Below are positions 24,701 through 34,027 of a DNA stretch of 34,027 nucleotides, in pieces (within the stretch, counting starts at the first letter, position 1; each line of letters starts with the position of its first letter). Source of the DNA: Smittium mucronatum. Taxonomy: Eukaryota; Kickxellomycota; Harpellomycetes; Harpellales; Legeriomycetaceae. The DNA is taken from NCBI GenBank assembly GCA_001953115.1, contig LSSL01003241.1, forward strand, positions 1-34,027. The letters are read 5' to 3'. The position numbers and the translations under genes are program-made. The notes under the pieces are model-generated. The model was not told where the DNA came from. It made no database searches and saw only the letters and a program-made list of their open reading frames with translations.

Positions 24701-26589
24701 AAAATTTTCACTTTTTCCAAATTAAGTTTATTTTAAGAAAATAAACAAGGTTTTAATAAAGTAAAAACTAATAATAATAAAATTTATCTTACACCCACCA
24801 ATATAGATAATATAAATCTTAATTGATCTGTATAAAAAAACTAATCGCTTGTTGTTTTATTTTTTTTTTTGAATATATTCGGATTTTTTTATACTTGAAA
24901 ATAGTATTGGTGTGATATTATCATTAAAATGGTATAAGATAGGCATATATTTCGATTAATTTTATTAGTTACTATTATTTTTGGTTAAAATTTAAATAAA
25001 AAATTTTATATACGAAAAAAATAAATGTTGAAATTTTTAGAAAAAATCTATACATATTATAGGATAAATAATAATAATTTGAAATTTCTTTGTGATTTTA
25101 TGTAAAAATCGGTGCTTATTTTTTTCTTATAAATTTAGCACTTTTCTGTAAGCTTTTTTTTAACCAGTGATTTTCAAAAGATATCCGTCTTATGTGGAAA
25201 TTTATACATAAAATGTTCGCTATAACTTAATCAACAAACAAATAATTATTATTTGAAAAAAACAATAGAGAAATAGAAAACAGGAATGTTTTTATATTAT
25301 TTTTTTACTAAACAAAACACAAACAAAACTTCGAGGCATTTTTTTAATTTCATAGTGGGGGTTTTTCGCAGATTCAAAAAATTTTGATATAAGAAAAAAA
25401 TAGCTAAAGTTTCGCAAATTATATTTTGGTTTTTTTTTTATTGTTAAAATCAATAAAAGGGAGTTAAGGTGTTTTTTTATTTTCATATTCCCTTAAATTA
25501 TAAATTTATGGAATAATTTTTTTTTAATATTTAAATTTTTTTTCCTAATACAGATATCTTTTTAAATTCGCAAGTTAGAAAAATAAAGTACATAAATAGG
25601 CTAAATTCACAAGAAAAGATTAAAAACGCATATTTTTACATAAAATAACCGCGAAAATTTAAAGTCTCAGATTTTTATTAGTTAAAATATACCTTATGAA
25701 AATATTTACTAGTTTTTTCTTGGATTAGAAACCTCTTACCTGTAGCTTTTTTTTTTTTTTTTTGAAAAATAAAATAAATAAAAATGGGTAATGCGGGATA
25801 TAAACAAAAATAAACATGATAATAAACCATCGACTTCAAATATATATCTATTGAATTTAATATGATATAATATGACACTTAAATATATTTGATAACAAAA
25901 ATATCTCTGTTTAAAAAAAACCAATTTAAATTCTATTTCAAATTAAAAAAAAATTAAAATCCCAAAACTAAAATCCCAAACTAAACCCATATTGCCTATT
26001 TTTTTTTTCGATTCTATGTTTAGAATTATAGGAATTTATTTGGTATTTTTTTAAAAGCTTTTTTTCCCTTAATTTTTGATCTTTATTGAGGTAAATAAAT
26101 AAATGTTTTTGTAAATATCTATGAAAAGTAAAATTATTTTAAAAAAATCATAGACTTAACTGCGTATTATCTTTCTATAAAAAAATAAAAAAATAAAAAA
26201 ATAAGAATAATTCTAAATTTATTAATTATGAGACAAAAAGATCTTTCTAACTTAAATATTCGTCATCCATTTCATCGACAATTACACAAATTTTCACTTA
26301 ATTAATCCTAATAATTCTTGATGTCAATATCCGAAGTTTTTTTAAAATTTTTTGTACATATTTTCAGCTTTACTACAGTTGTGGTTGATATAGCTTAAAG
26401 ATATAAGCACTTAAATTTTAGTAACTATTTTGGAATATCTTACTATGATTTAGACTATTAAATGATACATCGTAAGATATGTATTTATACTAAAATTCCA
26501 CCAATCTGGCTTAGATTAAGTAAAGAGTTGTGGCAACTTCTAAACGGATCTGAAGAAAATTAATCGGATATGGGATGATTTAGAACAGG
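18712..26589. other. 7.9-kb A+T-rich gene desert
   Basis: No supportable gene. The longest frames are 19577-19873 (98 codons, TTG start) and 20362-20637 (91 codons, ATG). Both are dominated by Ile, Phe, Lys and Asn and have no motif that I recognise. Simple repeats include an AAT run near 20176 and TAAAAAA repeats near 26178-26203. A row of three hairpins lies at 21401-21480. Confidence 0.5.
21401..21486 (+). other. Three adjacent perfect hairpins followed by a T10 tract
   Basis: Arms GATTTAATA (21401-21409) and TATTAAATC (21421-21429); arms ATTTTTT (21431-21437) and AAAAAAT (21443-21449); arms AAAACCC (21462-21468) and GGGTTTT (21474-21480) with loop GAGAG. The third is followed by T to 21486 and then by ten A. 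The last hairpin with its T tract resembles an intrinsic or Pol III-type stop. Function unknown; A+T richness makes the first two cheap by chance, but not the third. Confidence 0.35.
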
Positions 26590-27054
26590 TTGAATCAGGT
26601 TTTAATTTGTGCAGTCCAGTGTACTGCCTTTACGAAAAGTACATACACATCCGGCGAAGTGAGGGTTTGGCGCTTAGCGACTTATTTTAGAAAGCGTGTA
26701 AGTAAAAAATCGACCATAAAGAATTTAAGCTACATTTTATCAATACATTTAGAAATAGAATCTGGTGGATATTTCAAATATTTCATTTCATTTGTATCCA
26801 ATGATGAATGATTAATCCATGACTATATGATCCTCAACCATACTGCCTATTTGAAGCAATTCCAGGTTGGGTATATCATAAAGCAGATATGGCTCTAATT
26901 TCCCCTGGCCAAACAGTTGGTAAAAAAAACATTACATCTATTAGATTCAAGGATGTGAATCTTTTCTATACCTTGAAAAAAAAAATTCTGCTTATTTTTT
27001 TTCCATAGTTTTGACTGGTTTTATCTGATAATAAATTTCAGAAATATAAAAAAA
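26590..27054 (+). mobile_element. Second copy of the retroelement 3' end (RNase H-like C-terminus)
   Basis: Bases 26851-27054 parallel 2-210: TTGAAGCAAT, CCAGG.TGGGT, the PGWVYHKADMAL reading, CTTTTCTATAC, a T-rich block, CATAGTTTTGACTGG, TTATCTGATAATAAATTTC, and an A run at 27048-27054. Upstream, a frame open from 26590 to 26811 reads TKSTYTSGEVRVWRLATYF. This could be the YTDGS start of a LINE RNase H, or the TSIR.LLALA stretch of a copia reverse transcriptase. The two parts are in different frames with stops between, so the copy is dead. The shared 3' tail, a run of A and the absence of any LTR favour a non-LTR element. It ends about 265 bases from the 3' end of the convergent EME1 gene. 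Confidence 0.42.
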
Positions 27055-27318
27055 GTGCTTGATTTCTATAAAATCAAGTGAATTATTATTAATACTAAGA
27101 TTTTTAACAAACTGAAAAATAACTTTAAGTTAACATAAGATAAAAAAAGGTTAAAAAAAAGTTAAAATAATTTAGTAGAATGAAGATAAGAAAGTATTCT
27201 TTTATAAAAAAATGAAATGTTTTTCAAATAAAAACAATGGGACTTGGGGTTTATTTATTTACACCATTTTCCCTAAAAAATCTAATTGAAAAATTGCAAG
27301 AATAGACAAGGAAAGTTT
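27055..27318. other. Spacer 3' of EME1
   Basis: A+T rich, without frames. A small hairpin (arms CTTGATTT and AAATCAAG, 27058-27078) sits just after the retroelement tail. No polyadenylation site can be told from the general A+T background. Confidence 0.4.
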
Positions 27319-30300
27319 TTATTTATGGTCAAGTACATTTTGATATGGGTCGTTGCTGTTGAAAAAATTATATACTATTTGGGACACGCTTGGTCCTATT
27401 GGCCGATCTCCATATCCTCTACCATTGTTAACCAAAATCTCAGATAAAGCATACTTGGGGTCAGAATCTTTGTCATTAATTATAGCAGGAAAAGTATTAC
27501 TTGATGTTTTCGTACCATTAGCAGAATATCGACCTGATGGGTATTTGGCTTTAATAGCATCCCAAGATCTGTAAAGTTTTTCTATAGTTTGGTACTTGTT
27601 AGATATGCCTTTTGCCATCATGGGAGTCACCTTGGGTATCTGTTCAAGAAATTTGATGTAAGTATCTTTAAATCCGACCCCACTCTTAATATTCGACGAG
27701 TCTATGTTTAGTCCCATTCTAAATATATCATTTTTTGATATGTTTTGGTGGTGATCGCTGAATGGAATCAGGGCAACATTGGTGGTTATTTGAGCTATAA
27801 TTCGTCCCAGTGAAGAAATATCATCAATATCTAAGAAAAAAAAGGTATTGGGGAAATCATATTCGATCCCTATAATAGCATCTTGAGTTTCAGAAAGACT
27901 AGCCTCTTTTACTTCTTTGCCCAGAGCCCCTACATTATTGAGGTTTTTTTTCCTTTTTTTTTTGTTGGTATTATTTCCACCACTTTCAGAATTAATACTA
28001 GAGTCGCTGTTCTCGGAACTTAATGAGAGAACATTGGGTTCTGAATGTAAATCGCCTCTATTTCCGATGTTTTTATCATCATCTGGCTTCCTGGGATTGT
28101 TGACTATATGAGGGTGTGCAGGAGGAATCTTCCCGATATCAAAACTATTGTTTTTAATTGCCTTTTTAAAACTGCTAGCAAAACTTCTAACGGCACTTGA
28201 ATTTGAATTCTTGGTAAAAGAGGGATATCCATAAATAATTATAAACAACTTTTCTAAACTCATTTCGGAATAAAGATCACCTATTACTTGTGATAAGTCG
28301 TTCTCAGAATCAGACACCATTTCTGAAAATTCTAATGATGAGAGTACTAATATAGCAGAACTAATGCATTCGTAAAGCTTTTTCTCAACTGGTAAAAACA
28401 TTGAGTTCTTACTATCATATTTAAAACTACTTTCTCTGGTCCAAGTTATCAAACCCCTTTTTTTATGATTAGTTATCAGATATTTTATTTTTTGCGAATC
28501 TAAACTAGAAATAATTGGGCTTTTGCTGTAATCATCTTGAGTTTCTTCCTGGCTTAAATCGTTAAAGTCGCTTGAGTATTCGTTTGGGGGTGTAGAATTC
28601 GTATTTTTGTTTCTATTACTTTTTCTTTTTTTCTTATAAGGGTATTTCTCGAGTTTAAATATATTTTTATCCATCTCAACAGTTATGCTCTTGGTCAATT
28701 CATCCTTTATAAATGACATGCTATTCAATCGCTCTATGGCGGTTTTTTTTTTCTTTAAATCTTTCTCATTTTTCTGTTTTTTTTTGTAGAAAGATATTTT
28801 GTAAAATTAAACGAAATGCAATTTAAAAAAAATAAATAAGGAAAAAATATTACCTTTATTAGAATAAGTCTTTCTTTATCCAATTCTTTGGACATCCTTT
28901 CGACACTCTTATCCGTGAGTTTAAATCTTTCCTAATTAATGATTAATTAAAAATTTGTAAGCATAATCTATTTTGACTAGACATCAAAGGGGGAAGATGA
29001 GATATTACCTCTGGTTTTTCTATTTTTTTGGAAAAAGTTTCTACGGGATCATCACAGGGCAGGTGAATTTCATTTAAAAGAGATGTTTTCGTTGGGATTT
29101 GATTATCATCATAACCATCAGAGTCCAAAAAAAAACCATCGCTGCTTTCATAACTCAGGTATATTGAGCTTGATCTTTGACGGAAATCTGTTTGATGATC
29201 ACCCTTGTAACTCCTATAAACAGGTGAAATGTTATCTACTATGCCAAATTCCCTATTTTCGGAACCGGACTCGTCTTCAGTAGAAATTATGCTTTCATAA
29301 TTAGAGGATCTGTTGGCTGGAATATCAAGAATATTCATCCTTTCTAGGGAATCGAATGATTCGTGGGTGTCAACTGAAATTTTGTAGTTGGAGGGATCAT
29401 CCTTAAGATAAATCAAATCGCTTGTAGAATGATCAGAAAATGGAAGACTTGATAAATCCTTAATATTAAAATTAGTGGGAGAACTGTTAATTTTGGAAAG
29501 ATTGTGTTCTTTGGAAGATGCGATTTTCAATCCAGCGGCATTGATAAATCTGTAAGAATTATCAAAGAATCCATCACTTGACGGGCTGCGATTTTCTAGA
29601 AAGTCATTATTACTTTGGTAAAGTTTAAGACTTTTGTGGTTTTGTTTTATATCATTGAATTCTTTTGTGGATTGTTTCTCATTTTCACAAAAGATTGAAG
29701 AAAGATTTGTTTCCGGATCAGAAGTGTCCTTTTCGGAACCAGATACTGAAATAACATCTTCAATTATTGAAAAGTTATTTTTTTCGATAAATTCTTGATC
29801 TTCATTCAGCTTTGTATTTATGGATTGACTTTTCTGAGATGATTGTTCTTTAAAAGTGAAAGAATCTTCAATTTCAACTCTCTCATTTGGTAGTTTAAAT
29901 TTCAATTCTGTTAATTCGTTTTGTTTGTTTAATCCTAATTTCTCTTGATTTAATACATTAAAGGAGGAATCAGATAAATTCTCATTCTCTTCAAAAATAT
30001 AGTTTTCTATAGAATTTCGAAAATCTTTTACTTTATCATCTTTATCCTCTGATTTAAGGATAGAATTCAAGTCGAAAACATGACGATCGCGATCAAAGTC
30101 TATGGAATCAATAGATGGTTCTGATAATTCATCAAGGAAATTTGGTGAATGTCCTGAATCGCTGCTGGATAGCAATACATGGGGTTGTGAATCATTTAAA
30201 AAATTCTTAAAACTGGAATTTTCGTGATAACTCTCTTTATTCAATTTTCCGAATCCCTTTGTTTTTTCGGGTGAATTATGTAGAAATACATTTTTGCTTT

Positions 30301-30541
30301 GGGACTGAATGAATTCTTCGATTTCGTTTGATTTTCTCAAATTTTTTTCGCTTCTACTTATAAAACCCTCTTTAAAAGAAGGGGTTATTAATGAAATTAC
30401 TTCTTTCGATTCTTTGTTGAGAGTTAAAGGTGTAGGCGTGTCTAATATAATTTCATGAGTGAAGGTTATTTTTTTGTTTTTGGGAGTTTTATTTTCCAAT
30501 ACTGAATATCGATGTTGAGACTTATCAGAGCTTCCGGACAT
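27319..30541 (-). CDS. EME1: Eme1/Mms4-type subunit of the Mus81 structure-specific endonuclease, three exons
   Basis: The non-catalytic partner of Mus81 in the nuclear complex that cuts nicked Holliday junctions, 3' flaps and stalled forks. Exons are 30541-29009, 28931-28854 and 28773-27319. The introns (77 and 80 bases) both begin GTAATA and end in AG, and all joins are phase 0, giving 1,021 residues. The ATG at 30541 follows an in-frame stop. Residues 1-500 are acidic, Ser/Asp/Asn-rich and probably disordered, with SSDGFF twice. A charged helical stretch (about 512-552) precedes the XPF-like fold. That fold shows ITVEMD (567-572), GLITWTRE (644-651; family ITW.R), and LFIIIYG (713-719). 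It has lost the GDXnERKXXXD nuclease motif, as expected for Eme1. Then come helix-hairpin-helix EQIPKVTPMMAKGISNKY (914-931) and the C-terminal GRGYGDRPIGPSVSQIVYNF (988-1007), a close family match. It is longer than human EME1 (about 570) or yeast Mms4 (about 690) because of the N-terminus and Ser/Asn/Lys-rich inserts. Confidence 0.92.
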
Positions 30542-30614
30542 TCTACATTCGATCACGAAGGTTTTGAAATGGTAGCCAGCTTTATTGAATGAAAAGGATT
30601 ATTCATTTCAAATA

Positions 30615-30632
30615 TTTTGATGGTCATCAAAA
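30615..30632. promoter_or_regulatory. Inverted repeat 75-90 bases upstream of the EME1 start
   Basis: TTTTGATG and CATCAAAA, eight-base arms separated by GT, sit where a promoter element would be expected. It is G/C richer than most chance palindromes here. No known factor is assigned, and it may equally be a chance feature of the older decayed sequence it lies in. Confidence 0.25.
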
Positions 30633-31140
30633 CTGTCCAATTGAATACGCCTGTTTCGCAACACCAAAAAAGAAATAACTCCAATCAGTAAATTTGCAAT
30701 AGAAAGAAAAATACCAATAACTCGTCTGCCAACTATTAACCTCCAAGATCTTGGAGCAATACGATACAGTAGTTAGCTTTTCGGATTCATTATTATTACA
30801 ACGCATCAACCTCAAATATAACATCACATAAACTAAACACATAATAACTGCTTATCATTAAAATAAATGACTTTAATGATTCTAAAAAAACATTTAGCAA
30901 TTTCACTTGATAGTAAATTTTTGTACATATTCCAAGTCCTGAATAAAACTTGATATATCCTGTGGAAGTATATACATTTAACTCTAAACCTTATTGTTTT
31001 TTTAAAAGTCGATTATATCGATTTAGGGGGTTCTTTTTTAGAGATGATGATTCTCTATTTACCCTCTACATTTTGATGGGTTTAATTGAAGATCACTTGT
31101 TCGTTGAAAACTGGCCAAAAGATTATTTGCCTTCGTAATG
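30633..31140 (-). pseudogene. Decayed coding sequence, possibly reverse-transcriptase derived, with a membrane-like segment
   Basis: On the minus strand from about 31137 the frame reads NNLLASFQRTSDLQLNPSKC. This fits the L..F/W....L.LNP.K pattern found after the active-site aspartates in retroelement reverse transcriptases; the YADD-type motif itself is not visible upstream. Stops follow. Nearer to EME1 another frame reads RSWRLIVGRRVIGIFLSIAN and then LLIGVISFLVLRNRRIQLDS, one hydrophobic segment bounded by arginines like a membrane helix, ending in a stop at about 30610. A 71-codon frame (30627-30842) covers the same bases. A plus-strand frame (30950-31138, TTG start) overlaps the reverse-transcriptase-like part. 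I cannot join these into one gene. Confidence 0.22.
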
Positions 31141-31743
31141 TTCAAGGCACAAATGAACTGTTATAATAGGATTTTTGATTTTTAAATTAATAATTGGCTT
31201 CAGTAGAGTCATTCAATCCGATTGTGAGGAGATAAATTTTTCCAGACTCCTAATTTTGAAATATTCCCAAAAGGCAGTATGTATATTTTTGGGTAATAAA
31301 TTTTAAAATTTTAAAGGATTATTATTGGGAAAATGTAATAGTTGACCAAATTTTGAAAATGACTCTATAACCATTGACTTATCGGGTATCTACATTCCTA
31401 TTTAGCCAGAATATAAAATTTAATAAAAAATCCGAACTTGAAAATAGTCTCCTATTTACGTATTCTCTCTATTTTTCGAAATAATTAGTCAAAAAATACT
31501 TCAGGTATGAGAAATATTAATCATTATCATATATTGAACAAAACCAAACCTTAAATTCGTGACCAATAAAAACAATGAAAAAAACTAAATAATAAATTTT
31601 TTATGGTATAATCATTGAATTACACGTTATCGATATTGTTATCACATTTGTTTTATAAAAATACTCTACCAGCTTGGATTTTTTTCAAATTCCAAATTCC
31701 AAATTTCAAAAATACTAAAATTTAGAAGTCTCGAGTACATTAA
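31141..31743. other. Gene-free spacer
   Basis: Base composition is a little less A+T rich than the central desert. Stops occur in all frames, apart from short protein-like scraps. No signal that I can support. Confidence 0.3.
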
Positions 31744-32001
31744 ATGAGTGCAGAGACTTCATGGTCAATTACAGACCTATATGAGAAGTTGCGACAACAT
31801 TTGTTCTAAATAGTGGCAGCCCAAGAGCTAGAATATCAGTTTGTGAATACATTGGATCAATCCATCCATCTCCATGTCTGTCCAGAGATATTTGAGGCTC
31901 TCAGTGTTATCGTGAAGTATTTCTTCCGAGCTTCACTGGGGAAAAAAAAGCATGGAGCTATATATAAATTTCAAATAAGTAGCTCACTGAACTGCCATTA
32001 A
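31744..32001 (+). pseudogene. Open frame of 86 codons with one internal TAA
   Basis: From the ATG at 31744 the frame reads MSAETSWSITDLYEKLRQHL, meets a TAA (31807-31809), and continues in the same frame through AAQELEYQFVNTLDQSIHLH and CPEIFEALSVIVKYFFRASL to a stop at 31999-32001. The residue mix is balanced and helical, clearly unlike chance frames in this A+T-rich DNA. So this looks like a recently broken gene or element, or an exon pair whose junction removes the stop, though no GT...AG pair of sensible size is evident. I do not recognise the family. Confidence 0.35.
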
Positions 32002-32844
32002 TTCACACTAGCTACACAAATTCAATAATAACTAAGCATATTACCGAGTTAATCATGAATTTAACCTAGTCTTTTATCAAAAAATCTGTACCATATGTCT
32101 CTAAGCGTGTTGAATAATCATGAAAAACAAAGGATGTTAACTCATACGATCATCATATATTATTTTACAATACACATGGCCTTTCATTAAGAAATAGCAG
32201 CCACATCAGCTAATGGACTACTATGAAACCTTCAGCAGGAAAAGAACTTACGAGAAACTTGGCTTTTTATTAAAACTTAATTTGAATCCTTTGTGAAACA
32301 GAGAAAAATTGACACCCTATTCGCCATAAGGAAACCAGAGAATTTTCCCAGTACCAGGAAACTCTTTTTATTGCTCTATAAAGTCGACATGCATAACATC
32401 TACTGCAAACCGATAGTTACTGGACAAAAAATGATGTTAAATCTTTAACCATCTTTAATTCTCACACAAATTAATCGATTCTTTTTGTATGAGGATGCGT
32501 TATCGGAAGGTAGTCGGAGAGGGGAAGGGGGGTCCTAGTATAATCTAAAATGAAACCAAAACAGTGTGTCACCTTACGATATTACAATCGACCTATATCA
32601 GGTTGAAGTGCGGATGACTGGCATACAGTATCAATGAGAAAGGGCTTATAATAGCTTTAAATTAAAAGCCAGGTTTGAATTTTTTGGGGGAGATTTCAAA
32701 AATCCTTTTTGTGGAGAGGATAGTTTGAACAGTTTTAGTAATTAAAAGCTAATATGATATGTCAAAAGACTTGAGTGGTTTTATGGTGAAGCGAGTGAAA
32801 ATAGTTTTAATTATGTGGTTTCCACAACCTAAGATCCATATGCA
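32002..32844. other. Decayed coding-like sequence, less A+T rich
   Basis: Around 32205-32450 a plus-strand frame stays open for about 85 codons with one stop, including KIDTLFAIRKPENFPSTRKL. The minus strand also has long part-open frames. A purine-rich stretch (about 32500-32535) contains AGAGGGGAAGGGGGG. This is probably an old transposable element, but I can name no domain. Confidence 0.25.
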
Positions 32845-33120
32845 GTGAAAAAAAAAAATTCTCCGGAAACACGTGTGATCAAAACTGAAGATTTTTATTT
32901 TGTCTTGATGAAGATAGTCGTATATACATATAATATTCGAGAACCTGGGCCCTTAAATCGCTTTTTTGCTATCTTAATAAATAAAGTTGAACTCAGGTCG
33001 TCTTTAGATCTGAGGAATCCCAATATTTGTGTGGTAAGAAGATCTTCGGAATTGAAACACCCAAGTTTATTTTATAATATTGCGAAGTTAGTTTTGTATG
33101 ATTTAATTAGATATAACTGA
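32845..33120 (+). pseudogene. 91-codon open frame without ATG start, unassigned
   Basis: It begins at a GTG; the first ATG is about 62 bases in. It reads on through IVVYTYNIREPGPLNRFFAI and VELRSSLDLRNPNICVVRRS, a balanced protein-like composition. No motif is recognised. Its neighbours on both sides are broken frames, so this is most likely another piece of a decayed element. Confidence 0.28.
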
Positions 33121-33589
33121 TATATTTCTGCACGGTCTTTTTCAAAATTATTTCGGGAAATACCTTCAATTCTATTTTGAGAAAATTTTTTGCCGATACA
33201 GTATTTCTTCCTTTTTAATATCTTCCAAAAGATATAAATTAGCTAAATACTATGGCCTATTATTGATTGTGAAAATAGCATATATAGTTTACTCCTGGTT
33301 ACTTGGGTATAATCTTAATCTTACGATAGTCTTAAGAATTATTTAATTTGAAATCGGCTTTATAACTTCAAGCTCGAATAAAATGGACCGGAAAAAATTA
33401 GGAAAATCCATCTATGGCATCACATTTTTTTAATCATATGAAAACGAATTAAATTCACTATATATATTCTGAGGCTTTCAGAATCCAGAATTATGGGCCC
33501 TATTTAATATTTCATCAGAATCCTTAATTGTTTAAAACCCCTTTTTTAAGAAGTAATAAGCTATTTAAATGACCCTCATATATGGGATT
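33121..33589. other. Gene-free spacer
   Basis: A+T rich, stops in all frames, and no repeat or RNA signal that I can support. Confidence 0.3.

Positions 33590-34027
<438 letters not shown>

Noticed and set aside
25292..25924. Three overlapping minus-strand frames rich in Phe, Tyr and Lys
   Set aside because: They overlap each other and run through poly(T)/poly(A) tracts; chance frames.
27353..29283. Plus-strand frames at 27353-27574, 27917-28111 and 29083-29283
   Set aside because: They lie antisense within the EME1 exons and mirror its codons; no independent evidence.
30542..30556. Start of EME1 at the GTG at 30556
   Set aside because: An ATG follows 15 bases later in the same frame and is the sensible nuclear start; a stop lies upstream.

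Overview
The window is a very A+T-rich piece of a eukaryotic nuclear genome (by eye about four-fifths A+T). The evidence is two protein genes interrupted by short GT...AG introns of 74 to 158 bases, a gene for a mitochondrial ribosomal protein with a targeting presequence, and poly(A)-tailed retroposed repeats. I think an early-diverging fungus with mitochondria is most likely, because of the compact genes, tiny introns and protein types. The two genes alone do not fix the lineage, and an A+T-rich protist is not excluded.

Layout. Positions 1-4640 are a graveyard of degraded mobile elements: a retroelement 3' end with an 18-base A run, a decayed Ty1/copia-like stretch, two SINE-like insertions with target-site duplications, and scraps of broken reading frame. 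Positions 4875-5994, minus strand, hold a complete four-exon gene for mitochondrial ribosomal protein uL15m. From about 6.0 to 26.5 kb I find no gene. This stretch holds homopolymers, microsatellites, small hairpins and two more copies of the SINE-like family. Positions 26590-27054 hold a second retroelement 3' end, related to the one at the left edge. Positions 27319-30541, minus strand, hold a complete three-exon gene for an Eme1/Mms4-type partner of the Mus81 structure-specific endonuclease (1,021 codons). Positions 30.6-33.9 kb are again broken coding-like sequence, probably decayed retroelements. The window ends inside a TTA microsatellite of at least 51 units.

The two genes have unrelated jobs (organelle translation; recombination-intermediate and fork processing) and lie 21 kb apart, so they do not form a functional cluster. 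The common thread elsewhere is retroposition: short elements with a shared 3' end (a TAGTTTTTAT-like block, an A+T-rich stretch, a CCGT-like motif, then A-rich), some flanked by clear 14-17 base duplications. That family, with a possible LINE partner of the same tail, is the most interesting thing I found. I see no new multi-gene system. All coordinates come from reading the sequence by hand; no search or alignment program was run.
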